A model generated the notes under the pieces. It searched no databases and had not been told where the DNA came from. It worked only from the letters and a program-made list of their open reading frames with translations. Positions 36,341-45,415 of a DNA stretch of 64,000 bases are shown piece by piece. The DNA is from Intestinibacter sp964449895. GTDB lineage: Bacteria > Bacillota > Clostridia > Peptostreptococcales > Peptostreptococcaceae. Position numbers and translations under genes: made by a program. Numbering within the stretch: position 1 is the stretch's first letter; each line of letters opens with the position of its first letter. The stretch is taken from the NCBI GenBank assembly GCA_964449895.1, contig CAYVBY010000012.1, positions 7,177 through 71,176 on the forward strand, in the 5' to 3' direction.

Positions 36341-37291
36341 TTAGAATAATACACTAACAGATTCATTAGAGAATATTTTCTTAATTGCATTAGCAAATAA
36401 ATCTGCTACTGTTAATACTTCTATTTTGTCTAATTTTTTTTCTTCTGGAAGTTTTATTGTATCTAAAACTATTAATTTAGTTATTGCAGATTCTTCGATT
36501 CTTTCGATAGCTGGTCCAGATAAAACTGCATGTGTACAACAAGCATATATTTCTTTAGCTCCAAATTTCTTTAATGCATTTGCAGCATTTGTTATAGTAC
36601 CTGCTGTATCTATCATATCATCAAGCATTATTATGTTTCTACCTTCAACATCACCTATTAAGTTCATAACTTCTGAAACATTAGCTTTTGGTCTTCTCTT
36701 ATCGATTATTGCTAGTGGAACATCTCCGTCTAATTGGTTAGCGAATTTTCTTGATCTAGCAACACTTCCTAAGTCTGGAGAAACTACTGTTACATCTTCT
36801 ATTCCTAATTTGTTAAAGTAATTTGCTAATATATTTTGTCCTAGAAGGTGATCTAGTGGTATATCAAAGTATCCTTGTATTTGTGCAGCATGTAGATCCA
36901 TAGTTAAAACTCTATCTGCTCCAGCTGCAGTTATTAAGTTTGCAACTAATTTTGCAGTGATTGGATCTCTTGATTTTGCTTTTCTGTCTTGTCTTGCATA
37001 TCCATAATAAGGAATAACAGCTGTTATTCTACCTGCAGATGCTCTCTTTAATGCATCTATCATTATTAATAATTCCATTAAGTTTAAGTTAACTGGATTG
37101 TTTGTAGATTGAACTACGAATACATCACAACCTCTTATTGTTTCGTTAATATTTACAGATATTTCACCATCGCTAAATTTAGTAACTTCGCAATCTGAAA
37201 GTTTAACTCCTATAGCATCTGCTATTTTTTGTGCTAATTCTTTGTTTGAATTACCAGTGATTATTTTAATCTCACTTCCGCTAGTATTCAT
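36341..37291 (-). CDS. prs: Ribose-phosphate pyrophosphokinase
   Basis: This enzyme makes PRPP from ribose-5-phosphate and ATP for purine, pyrimidine, His and NAD synthesis. The 316-residue class I enzyme has the N-terminal TGNSNKELA, the signature DLHAAQIQGYFDIPLDHL, and the PRPP loop DDMIDTAGT. It follows glmU by about 65 bases, as gcaD-prs in Bacillus. PRPP made here is the ligand of PurR and substrate of Upp and PncB in this window. Confidence 0.98.
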   Translation of the reverse strand: MNTSGSEIKIITGNSNKELAQKIADAIGVKLSDCEVTKFSDGEISVNINETIRGCDVFVVQSTNNPVNLNLMELLIMIDALKRASAGRITAVIPYYGYARQDRKAKSRDPITAKLVANLITAAGADRVLTMDLHAAQIQGYFDIPLDHLLGQNILANYFNKLGIEDVTVVSPDLGSVARSRKFANQLDGDVPLAIIDKRRPKANVSEVMNLIGDVEGRNIIMLDDMIDTAGTITNAANALKKFGAKEIYACCTHAVLSGPAIERIEESAITKLIVLDTIKLPEEKKLDKIEVLTVADLFANAIKKIFSNESVSVLF

Positions 37292-37355
37292 TATTATCCT
37301 CCCGAAAAATTTTATATATTATATTCTTAGACATAAATGTCTATGAAAGGCAAAT

Positions 37356-38732
37356 TTATTTTTTACTATCTCTTTCTTCTTTTTTAGCTACCCAGCCTTC
37401 TTTTACAACTTGTCTTTGTCTAGCTATAGCTAATGCTCCGTCTGGAACATCATCAGTTATAGTTGAACCTGTTGCTATATATCCTTTTTTGTCAACATGA
37501 ACTGGTGCAACTAAATTTGAGTTAGAACCTATGAAAGCTCCATCCTCAACAACTGATCTAAATTTATTTTTACCATCATAATTTACAAATACTACTCCAC
37601 AACCAATATTTACATTTTGCCCTACATCTGCATCTCCTATATAAGATAGATGTGATGCTTTTGAGTAATCTCCTATATTAGCATTTTTGACTTCAACAAA
37701 ATCGCCTATTTTAACATGACTTCCTACATTACTCTTTGGTCTTAAATAAGCATAAGGGCCAACTGTAGTAGATTCGCCAACAACGCTATCTATTATAGTA
37801 GATATTTTTACTTCTGTAAAATTTCCTATTTGAGAATTTGTAATAGATGAATTCATCCCTATTATACATTCTTCCCCTATTATAGTATTTCCTCTTAACA
37901 TTACCCCTGGTTCTATTACAGTATCCTTGCCAATTTGAACATTAGATTCAATATATGTATTTTCTGGATTAATTATTGTAACTCCATTTTCCATATGTCT
38001 TTTATTGATTCTTTTTCTCATAATTGCTTCGGCTTGTGATAATTGAACTCTCGAGTTTACACCCATAAGTTCTTCTATAGTAGCTCCTACAAAAGATCCT
38101 ACTTTGAATCCTTTATCTTTTATAATTTTCATTGTATCTGTTAAATAATACTCACCTTGAGCATTGTTATTATCTAATAAATCTAATGCTTCTTTTAGTT
38201 TATCACCTTTGAAACAGTAAATTCCTGAATTTATTTCATTTACTGCTAACTCTTCTTCATTTGCATCTTTTTGTTCTACAATTCTTGAGAAATTACCATC
38301 TTCATCTCTTATAACTCTTCCATATCCAGTTGGATCATCTACTTTAGTAGTTAAAACTGTAGCCATATATTCATTTTCTAAATGATAAGCAAATAATTTT
38401 TTTAGAGTTTCTTCTTCTATTAAAGGAGTATCTCCACATAATACAACTATAGTATCATCATCATTTATAGTTTCTTTTGCCATTTTAACGGCATGTCCTG
38501 TTCCTAATTGTTCTGTTTGCATTACTACAATAGAATCTTCTGGTATTACATTTTTTACAGTTTCAGATCCATGTCCTAATATAACAACAACTTCATTTAC
38601 TCCTGCTTTATTTGAAATATCAATTACATGATTAACCATTTCTTTTCCACATACTTTGTGCACTACTTTAGGATTTTTAGATTTCATTCTAGTCCCTTTT
38701 CCTGCTGCAAGTATTATTGCTTTAAAGTTCAT
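37356..38732 (-). CDS. glmU: Bifunctional UDP-GlcNAc pyrophosphorylase / GlcN-1-P acetyltransferase
   Basis: GlmU makes UDP-N-acetylglucosamine, the precursor for peptidoglycan. The 458-residue protein has the N-terminal uridylyltransferase domain (AAGKGTRMKSKNPKVVHKVC) and a C-terminal left-handed beta-helix with hexapeptide repeats (about 250-440), including YAYLRPKSNVG and KASHLSYIGDADVG. Both activities should be intact. It heads a glmU-prs transcript. Confidence 0.97.
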   Translation of the reverse strand: MNFKAIILAAGKGTRMKSKNPKVVHKVCGKEMVNHVIDISNKAGVNEVVVILGHGSETVKNVIPEDSIVVMQTEQLGTGHAVKMAKETINDDDTIVVLCGDTPLIEEETLKKLFAYHLENEYMATVLTTKVDDPTGYGRVIRDEDGNFSRIVEQKDANEEELAVNEINSGIYCFKGDKLKEALDLLDNNNAQGEYYLTDTMKIIKDKGFKVGSFVGATIEELMGVNSRVQLSQAEAIMRKRINKRHMENGVTIINPENTYIESNVQIGKDTVIEPGVMLRGNTIIGEECIIGMNSSITNSQIGNFTEVKISTIIDSVVGESTTVGPYAYLRPKSNVGSHVKIGDFVEVKNANIGDYSKASHLSYIGDADVGQNVNIGCGVVFVNYDGKNKFRSVVEDGAFIGSNSNLVAPVHVDKKGYIATGSTITDDVPDGALAIARQRQVVKEGWVAKKEERDSKK

Positions 38733-38786
38733 TTCTTCTCTCCATTCATATAAATATTATTCGTAAATTAACTATTTACATACAAT

Positions 38787-38817
38787 ATTATATACTTTCA
38801 TACAGTTTTTTTCTCAA
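38787..38817 (-). promoter_or_regulatory. Putative glmU promoter
   Basis: TTGAGA (38812-38817) is followed by TATATA at 17-base spacing, with TATAAT overlapping at 19, about 55 bases before the glmU ATG. Apart from this and the spoVG terminator, the 38733-39056 gap is AT-rich with no gene I can support. Confidence 0.5.
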
Positions 38818-38997
38818 TAAACTTTAAATTTTTTTCAAAAAAGTTATAAAAATCATTATAGTATGTTAAATAATATTTATAGATGTATATTAATATCCCT
38901 ATTTATCACTAATAATATAACATTTTTTATTTAAAATTGCTAGTTATTTCAACAGAATTATTCTATTTATTCATTATAAATTATATATAAGCATACA

Positions 38998-39026
38998 AAA
39001 ACCGAATCCTTAGATTCGGCTTTTTA
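38998..39026 (-). terminator. Intrinsic terminator after spoVG
   Basis: A 7-8 bp GC-rich stem (CCGAATC with its complement) and a 4-base loop with TTTTTG on the minus strand, about 31 bases after spoVG. Ts also follow on the plus strand. Confidence 0.85.
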
Positions 39027-39056
39027 TAATATATAACAAATATATAATATTCAAAA

Positions 39057-39335
39057 TTATTCAGCTGCAACTTCTAATCCTGCTAAAGCTTCATGATAAG
39101 CTTTTAAAACAGCATCTTCTAAAACTTGTCTCATTTCTGCGTTTATTGGGTGAGCTATGTCTCTGAAATTTCCTTCTCCAACTTTTCTACTTGGCATAGC
39201 TATAAATAATCCATTATGTCCTTCTATTACCTTAATGTCATGAACAACAAATAGGTTATCGAAAGTTATAGAAACTATACATTTCATTTTTCCTTCGTTT
39301 GTGATTTTTCTTACTCTTACGTCAGTTATGTTCAT
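39057..39335 (-). CDS. spoVG: Septation/sporulation regulator SpoVG
   Basis: This 92-residue protein is recognised from MNITDVRVRKITNEGKMKC, the VVHDIKVIEGHNGLFIAMPS segment and FRDIAHPIN. SpoVG binds nucleic acid and affects septation and virulence or exoprotein genes in several Firmicutes. It lies between purR and glmU as in Bacillus and has its own terminator. Confidence 0.97.
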   Translation of the reverse strand: MNITDVRVRKITNEGKMKCIVSITFDNLFVVHDIKVIEGHNGLFIAMPSRKVGEGNFRDIAHPINAEMRQVLEDAVLKAYHEALAGLEVAAE

Positions 39336-39481
39336 TATAAATATCCCCCTTTAATGATTTTGACAAAATACTATTTATTATAAACTGTATTTTATAAATT
39401 CTATAAACCAAAGGGATATCCTTCTTTTTTTTGAATTTTTTTACACTTTATGGATTATTCTTTTATTTTTTAATGCTTAAA

Positions 39482-40309
39482 TTATAAATTTTGGTACTCA
39501 TCTTTAAACTTTTTGAAATTTGGTTTTGCAATTACAGTTTCACCATTATCATCTAATTCAATTAATGACATATATTCATCAACCATTTTTTCTTGAGGTG
39601 TAGTTGTTGATATAAATACTCCTGTTCCAATTACTTGTGCTCCAAATTCGCACATTAAATCTATCATACCTTTTAAAGTTCCGCCACCTCTCATGAAGTC
39701 ATCTATTAAAATAACTTTACTATCTGGTTCTAATGCTCTTCTTGGTAAACTCATACTTTCTACTTTATTACTTCCACCTGTTACATAAGTCATACTTAAT
39801 GTAGGTCCTTCAGAAACCTTCATATCTTTTCTAATTATTACTAAAGGTAAATTCATAGCTTTTGCAGTCATAAGTGCCATTGGAATACCTTTTGTTTCCA
39901 TAGTTACAACATAATCTGCATCAGTGTAGTCTAAATTTGAAGCAAATATTTTCCCAATCTTGGCAGCAATTGCTGGGTTATAGATTAAATCTATTAAGTA
40001 TAAAAATCCACCAGAAAGTTTTCTAGAATCATCATTTATTTTTTCACATAATTCCATTAAAAATTGTTTATTTTCTTCTATTGATGTCTTTGGTATATAT
40101 TTTACTCCACCAGCAGCTCCTGATATTGTAATAACTCGTCCTAATTCTAATTTTTCAAAAACATTTTTTACAACTAATAAATCTTCACTTATTGTAGATT
40201 TAGCAGCATTAAATTTTTCTGTAAAAAAGCTTAATGTATAAATGTTATTAGGATTATCTGATAATATTTTTACTATAGCGCCTATTCTTTCCGTTCTTTT
40301 AAATTTCAT
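39482..40309 (-). CDS. purR: Purine operon repressor PurR (Bacillus type)
   Basis: This 275-residue regulator fuses an N-terminal winged-helix DNA-binding domain (KFKRTERIGAIVKILSDNP, then AAKSTISEDL) to a phosphoribosyltransferase-like domain with the PRPP loop VILIDDFMRGGGT. In Bacillus, PRPP binding lifts repression of purine genes; it is not an enzyme. It is divergent from murC, with 231 bases between the two genes. Confidence 0.96.
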   Translation of the reverse strand: MKFKRTERIGAIVKILSDNPNNIYTLSFFTEKFNAAKSTISEDLLVVKNVFEKLELGRVITISGAAGGVKYIPKTSIEENKQFLMELCEKINDDSRKLSGGFLYLIDLIYNPAIAAKIGKIFASNLDYTDADYVVTMETKGIPMALMTAKAMNLPLVIIRKDMKVSEGPTLSMTYVTGGSNKVESMSLPRRALEPDSKVILIDDFMRGGGTLKGMIDLMCEFGAQVIGTGVFISTTTPQEKMVDEYMSLIELDDNGETVIAKPNFKKFKDEYQNL

Positions 40310-40540
40310 AATTTAAAAACCTCCTAAAACTACTTTCTTTATTCTTAAAGTACATAATGCATTTATTCTCATATTATGATATAATATTAGTTATGTTTAA
40401 AGATAATTTTTAATAAAATAAAGTATGTATCTTATACATTATGTACATATTATACTTAAAATATTGAACATTATCTAATTATACCACAGAAATAGTTCAG
40501 ATTATAGAACTTAATTAAAAAGAAAGGTGGTTTTTTATTT
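40310..40540. promoter_or_regulatory. Divergent purR/murC intergenic region with palindromes
   Basis: This region must hold promoters for both genes. It contains the 11-bp palindrome TACATTATGTA (40435-40445), flanked by ATAC repeats, and a related GTACATAATGCA near 40350. I could not place the promoters with confidence, and I do not see a clear PurBox (a CGAA-type motif). Confidence 0.35.
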
Positions 40541-41887
40541 ATGAATGTACATTTTATCGGTATTGGTGGTATTAGTATGAGTGCTTTGGCAGAAATCTGC
40601 CTTAATAAAAAATATAATGTTTCTGGATCTGATATGAATGAATCAGCTCTTACTAAAAAACTAGAATCTCAAGGTGTTAAAATTTTTATAGGACATCATA
40701 AAGAAAATATAACTGATGATATAGATTTAGTTGTTTATACAGCTGCTATTCACCCAGACAATCCAGAATTAATCGAAGCGAAAAATAAAAATAAATTAAC
40801 TATAAATAGAGCTGCATTTTTAGGACAATTAATGAGAGAGTATCATAATTCCATAGCAGTTGCTGGAACACATGGTAAAACAACTACTACATCAATTTTA
40901 TCAACAATATTTGAATATGCCCAATTAGACCCAACTATATTAGTAGGTGGTAATTTAAAATCAATAGGCGGGAATGTTAAAATTGGTCATTCAGAGAATT
41001 TTATAACAGAAGCTTGTGAATATGTGGATAGTTTCTTAAACTTCAATCCTAAAATTTCTATAGTTTTAAATATTGAAGAAGATCATCTTGACTACTTCTC
41101 AGGAATAGATGAAATAAAAGCATCATTTAATAAATTTGGAAAACTTCTACCTGAAGATGGCTATTTTATAATAAATGGTGATAGTCCTAATATGGATATA
41201 TTACATGATGTTAAATCAAAAATTATAAAATACGGTAAGGATTCATCAAATGATGTTATTATAAAAAATATAAAATTTGATGACACTGGATGTGGTTCTT
41301 TTGATTTAGACTACAACGGAGAACTTTTAACAGGATTTAAATTACATGTTCAAGGTCTTCACAATGTTTATAATGCAACATCTGCTATAATAGCTTCAAT
41401 GGCATCAAATATAGATATAGAAACTATTAAAAAAGGATTATTAGAATATACTGGTGTAGGTAGAAGATTTGAAATAAAAGGCAAATACAATAACGCCACT
41501 GTTATAGATGATTATGCACATCATCCTACAGAAATCAAAGCTACTTTATCTACTTCAAAAAGATTCAAAAAAGGAACTTTATGGTGTGTATTCCAACCTC
41601 ATACTTATAGTAGAACTATCTCTTTATTAGATGAATTTGCAGAATCTTTCTATTCTGCTGATAAAGTTATAATAACTGATATATATGCTGCTAGAGAGCA
41701 AGATCCTGGAACTATACATTCAAAAGACTTAGTTGAAAAATTAGACCATAATAATGTAGATGTAACTTATATCCCAAAATTCGAAGATATAGTAGATTAC
41801 TTAAAGGAAAATGTAAAACCTAACGACATAGTTATGACTATAGGAGCTGGAACAGTTTATCAAATTGGTGAAAGCTTAATAAAATAA
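40541..41887 (+). CDS. murC: UDP-N-acetylmuramate--L-alanine ligase
   Basis: MurC adds the first amino acid of the peptidoglycan stem peptide. The 448-residue protein has the N-terminal Rossmann FIGIGGISMSALAEI, the ATP-binding GTHGKTTT (109-116), the central ligase domain with EACEYVDSFL, and the C-terminal DDYAHHPTEIKATL. It is one of only three plus-strand genes. The ATG follows AAAGGTGG. A strong terminator follows. Confidence 0.97.
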   Translation: MNVHFIGIGGISMSALAEICLNKKYNVSGSDMNESALTKKLESQGVKIFIGHHKENITDDIDLVVYTAAIHPDNPELIEAKNKNKLTINRAAFLGQLMREYHNSIAVAGTHGKTTTTSILSTIFEYAQLDPTILVGGNLKSIGGNVKIGHSENFITEACEYVDSFLNFNPKISIVLNIEEDHLDYFSGIDEIKASFNKFGKLLPEDGYFIINGDSPNMDILHDVKSKIIKYGKDSSNDVIIKNIKFDDTGCGSFDLDYNGELLTGFKLHVQGLHNVYNATSAIIASMASNIDIETIKKGLLEYTGVGRRFEIKGKYNNATVIDDYAHHPTEIKATLSTSKRFKKGTLWCVFQPHTYSRTISLLDEFAESFYSADKVIITDIYAAREQDPGTIHSKDLVEKLDHNNVDVTYIPKFEDIVDYLKENVKPNDIVMTIGAGTVYQIGESLIK

Positions 41888-41908
41888 AAACTTTATACGA
41901 TATGAAAA

Positions 41909-41949
41909 GACCCCCAAAAGTTAGACCTTAAATCTAACAGTTGGGGGTC
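41909..41949. terminator. Bidirectional terminator between murC and the 264-residue gene
   Basis: The outer stem GACCCCCAA/TTGGGGGTC (9 bp) and inner GTTAGA/TCTAAC (6 bp) are separated by a small AA/AG internal loop, with T-rich or A-rich flanks. It lies between convergent genes and serves both. Confidence 0.88.
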
Positions 41950-41988
41950 GATTTATTTTATTATCGCAAGAAGTTTTTATATATTTTG

Positions 41989-42783
41989 TTAATTTTCTTC
42001 TGATATTTTAAATATATCAGTTTTTATATAATCATAAAGACTATCTGAAACTTCATAATAGGAAACTAAGTTATCAACTGTAATTTTTACATAATCTTCT
42101 CCCATTATATCTACTTTAGCTTCATAATTATCCGCTGTTATATTAATAGTAAATTTATATTTACTTCTTTCTCTTGCTTTTTCTGGTTGTATTTTACCTA
42201 CTAATCTCTTTTGAACCATTTTACTAGCTAAATCATCATATTTCCAATTATGAATTTTTTTATTTTCATCGCCATAATCTATAGTAACTTTTTTCCATGT
42301 TTTATGTTGTTTTATAAAATCAAAAGAAGTATATATACTTGTATCTAATATTTCTTTAAATTCTTTTTTGTATGCTACTGGTATTTTATAATATTCTTCT
42401 TGATTTACAGTATAAATCCTAAATACATTTAAATCTGTTGAAAATTGAATTTCATCATCTGTATATCCTTCATATAAAGGCGAATAAGATTTTGGTGTTC
42501 TTATTTTGCTAAATTCCTTAAATGAATATCTAAATTCAGTCACTTTTTCATCTTCCATTCTTACACCTGTGACTTTATCATTAGATATATATATTTTATT
42601 TTCCTCTTTAAATTGCTCTAATAAACTTCTTGTTTCAACTTTTTCTACTGCGCCAGGTATTTTAGTTCCTTCTACATTCCCTAAACTAGAAAAATATTTA
42701 AAAGATATAAAATATACAATAAAGAAACATACTATTCCTATTACTAAAAGCACACTTTTCTTTATTCTTCTTTTTTTTGGCAT
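41989..42783 (-). CDS. Uncharacterised single-pass membrane protein
   Basis: I do not recognise this 264-residue protein. It has a Lys/Arg-rich start, one membrane helix (about residues 9-30) and a mixed alpha/beta extracellular region with many Tyr, Lys and Glu. There is no lipobox and no catalytic motif I can name. The ATG follows GGAGG. It lies just downstream of the cation-efflux gene in the same direction (70 bases apart) and may be co-transcribed. Confidence 0.75.
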   Translation of the reverse strand: MPKKRRIKKSVLLVIGIVCFFIVYFISFKYFSSLGNVEGTKIPGAVEKVETRSLLEQFKEENKIYISNDKVTGVRMEDEKVTEFRYSFKEFSKIRTPKSYSPLYEGYTDDEIQFSTDLNVFRIYTVNQEEYYKIPVAYKKEFKEILDTSIYTSFDFIKQHKTWKKVTIDYGDENKKIHNWKYDDLASKMVQKRLVGKIQPEKARERSKYKFTINITADNYEAKVDIMGEDYVKITVDNLVSYYEVSDSLYDYIKTDIFKISEEN

Positions 42784-42853
42784 CGCACTATTCCTCCATA
42801 CCCTTGAAATTGTCTATGATAATTATATAACTTTTTATTTGATTTTTTAAGTA

Positions 42854-43831
42854 TTATTTATTATTATTAAGACAATCTTTAGAATTATCCTCAGAAACTG
42901 CTTCTACCTCCATAATTTTCATAGCTTCTTCTAATGTTTTTTCACTACATATTTTTGAATTATTCAAACATGGCTCTACATGAACTATTATTCCCTTTAT
43001 AATATCTACTTCTTGTATTAATTTTTTTTCTATAATTGTAGCTATATCATGACCTTGTGTTACTGTTAAATTTCCATCTACACATATAACTAAATCAACA
43101 TAAGCAAAAGCTCCATGTTTTCTTGTTCTTATTGTTTTTATATGTTTTACACCTTCTACTAATTCAACTAATTCTAATATATGATTTTCTTTTTCATCAT
43201 CTATAGAAACATCCATTAATTCATTCATTGAATCTTTAAATATATCTACTGCAACTTTTAAAACAATTAATGCTACTATTATTGTTGCTATAGGTTCAAG
43301 TGCTTTAAAACCTATTATAGCTCCTCCTATACCAATAAATGCTGCTATTGATGAAAAGGCATCTGATCTGTGATGCCATGCATCTGCCTTAAGCGAAGGT
43401 GAATTTATTTTTTTTGCTACTTTTATTGTTATTCTAAATTGATATTCTTTTATTAATATAGATACTATAGATATTATAAGTGGTAATAAAGTTGGAATTT
43501 CTACTGAATCTAAATTAAATAATTTTTTTACCCCTTCTAATCCTATTGTTACAGATACTACAATTAATATAATTGATAATAAAAAAGATACCAATGTTTC
43601 AGCCTTTTCATGCCCATAATTATGTTCTTTATCTCTTGGTTTTGAAGATATTTTATTTCCAATTAAAACACCTACTGATGTAATGATATCAGATGCAGAA
43701 TGTATACCATCTGCAATCATTGCTGTTGAATTACCTATTACTCCCGAAAATATTTTTATTACAGTTAAGAATACATTCCATAAAATTACTGTTATTGTCA
43801 CTTTATTTGCCTCTTCATATCTAGTTTCCAT
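42854..43831 (-). CDS. Cation diffusion facilitator (CDF) efflux transporter
   Basis: This proton-coupled efflux pump probably exports Zn, Mn, Fe or Co. The 325-residue protein has six membrane helices, with the metal-site Asp residues in MIADGIHSASD (helix 2) and KADAWHHRSDAFSS (helix 5), and a C-terminal cytoplasmic domain. The conserved pattern HSASD/HHRSD resembles the Mn/Fe/Zn-type branches; specificity is not certain. An acidic, Cys-containing tail ends the protein. Confidence 0.92.
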   Translation of the reverse strand: METRYEEANKVTITVILWNVFLTVIKIFSGVIGNSTAMIADGIHSASDIITSVGVLIGNKISSKPRDKEHNYGHEKAETLVSFLLSIILIVVSVTIGLEGVKKLFNLDSVEIPTLLPLIISIVSILIKEYQFRITIKVAKKINSPSLKADAWHHRSDAFSSIAAFIGIGGAIIGFKALEPIATIIVALIVLKVAVDIFKDSMNELMDVSIDDEKENHILELVELVEGVKHIKTIRTRKHGAFAYVDLVICVDGNLTVTQGHDIATIIEKKLIQEVDIIKGIIVHVEPCLNNSKICSEKTLEEAMKIMEVEAVSEDNSKDCLNNNK

Positions 43832-43906
43832 ATTTTTACCTCCATTTTTTATTTGTTAATGGCTATATTTTTCTATCAATAGCAATTATCATATTATTTA
43901 AAATGT

Positions 43907-43936
43907 AAAAATCACCTAGATTTGCTAGGCGATTTT
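43907..43936 (-). terminator. Terminator upstream of the CDF gene
   Basis: Arms AAAATC-CCTAG and their complement with one internal mismatch, a 5-base loop and T-rich flanks on both strands. On the minus strand it lies about 155 bases after the acidic protein gene and probably ends that transcript. Confidence 0.65.
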
Positions 43937-44090
43937 TTAATATATAAATTTGATTTTTTATTCTCAAATAATAATTATTTATAATTTATCAATTCATTTT
44001 ATTATAACACTTTTAAACTAAATTACTATATATTTTTATTAATTTTGATAATATTATATATTCTATAAAATCAAATTAATAATCTTCCAA

Positions 44091-45281
44091 TTATTTTACT
44101 ATTTTTCTAATACGAGAATCAATAAAACATAACCAATAACCTAAACTATTATTTCTATTGTCGCAAGGTTGATAAGCTGTAAAACCTGTTATACCTTTGT
44201 CTGGTTGTTCAGATTTTTTTCCCGGAATTGCATATATATAATTTTTTCTTTTGTTATAATCATCATACTGTACTCCAAATAAATAGTGTCTATATTTATA
44301 CGCATTCATAGCTATATCACTATATATTGTATGATTTAAAGTTGTTATATATCCTAAGTGTGGCATAGTATATCCACACATAGTTGTTGGATTTATGTCT
44401 ATTTTCCACCATCTTGTATTTTCCACATAATCAGCTGCAAATGGTTTAACTTCTTTAAAATATTTTAAATTCTTTTTTATTTGCCTTGGCATAAGTAATT
44501 TCCCTGCAACTTTATTTTCTTCATCTTCTATATTTAAAAAATTATTAAACTCATCTTTAATAATTTTTTTGTTGTTTTTTTCTGATTCTATTGTTTTCTT
44601 AGGCATTTCATATTCTTCTTTTTTAGGATAAGATTTATTTTGAATATATTTATACGATATTTTAGCTTTATCTATATTTTCATATATATTTTTATTTTGC
44701 GTAGTTTCATCTATATTATTTATATCTTCATAATTATTTATATTATCTTCATCAAAATATTCAATTTCTTCATATTCATATTGATTTTCATCATCTATCA
44801 AATCATCTTCATAAATATATTCTACTTCTTCATACTCATATTCACTATCTAAATCATCATATTGAATTTCTTCATCTTCCTCTATAACTTCGTCATCTTC
44901 AATATCAAATATTAAATCCTCATAATTTTCTATTTTATTTCCTTTAAAACCTATAAGTGGAATATATTTATCGTAAGCTAGAGCAACTGCTTTAATATCA
45001 CTATCTTCTTCATTTAAATCTAGTATAAATTCACCTTTTCCTTGATTATTTAGATTAATTTTCCCCAAATTTACCTTTTCATAATCACTTCTAAGTACAA
45101 TTACATCATAACCATCTTTTAAATTCTTTAAATTTTCAACATAAAGTGCAACCACTGATTTTTCATCATTAATTTCTATTTTTGCAAAAGCTTTAGGAAG
45201 AACACGTTCTTTACTTCTAAAGTTCATGTCCTTTGCCTCTAAAATTATATAATCTCTTTTAAATTTTCTTTTGGCGCTCAT
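44091..45281 (-). CDS. Uncharacterised protein with acidic Tyr-rich linker
   Basis: I do not recognise this 396-residue protein. It has three parts: a beta-rich N-terminal domain (about 8-115), a very acidic, Tyr-rich low-complexity segment (119-192), and a C-terminal domain (about 280-396) rich in Trp, Tyr and Asn with Cys at 302, 373 and 385. Within the linker, a YEYEEVEYIYEDD unit at 148 recurs as YEYEEIEYFDEDN at 168. No signal peptide or membrane helix is visible. The start follows GGGGGG; an ATG 21 bases upstream lies before that site. It occupies the slot of yabG after ksgA in Bacillus, so a spore role is possible but unproven. Confidence 0.75.
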   Translation of the reverse strand: MSAKRKFKRDYIILEAKDMNFRSKERVLPKAFAKIEINDEKSVVALYVENLKNLKDGYDVIVLRSDYEKVNLGKINLNNQGKGEFILDLNEEDSDIKAVALAYDKYIPLIGFKGNKIENYEDLIFDIEDDEVIEEDEEIQYDDLDSEYEYEEVEYIYEDDLIDDENQYEYEEIEYFDEDNINNYEDINNIDETTQNKNIYENIDKAKISYKYIQNKSYPKKEEYEMPKKTIESEKNNKKIIKDEFNNFLNIEDEENKVAGKLLMPRQIKKNLKYFKEVKPFAADYVENTRWWKIDINPTTMCGYTMPHLGYITTLNHTIYSDIAMNAYKYRHYLFGVQYDDYNKRKNYIYAIPGKKSEQPDKGITGFTAYQPCDNRNNSLGYWLCFIDSRIRKIVK

Positions 45282-45360
45282 TAATTGTCCCCCCTTAAAC
45301 ATACCTTCTCAAAATAGTATATGTTTATGGTTTTATAAAATAGTATTATTTAAATAAAAA

Positions 45361-45410
45361 AAAGATTATCTTAAGTTTATTATTTTAATAATAAATTTAG
45401 ATAATCCTTT
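45361..45410 (-). terminator. Intrinsic terminator after ksgA
   Basis: A long, imperfect stem of about 20 bp (GATTATCT and TTTATTAT arms) and a short loop, followed on the minus strand by TTTTTTTTATTT. It lies directly after ksgA. Confidence 0.8.
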
Positions 45411-45415
45411 ATATA

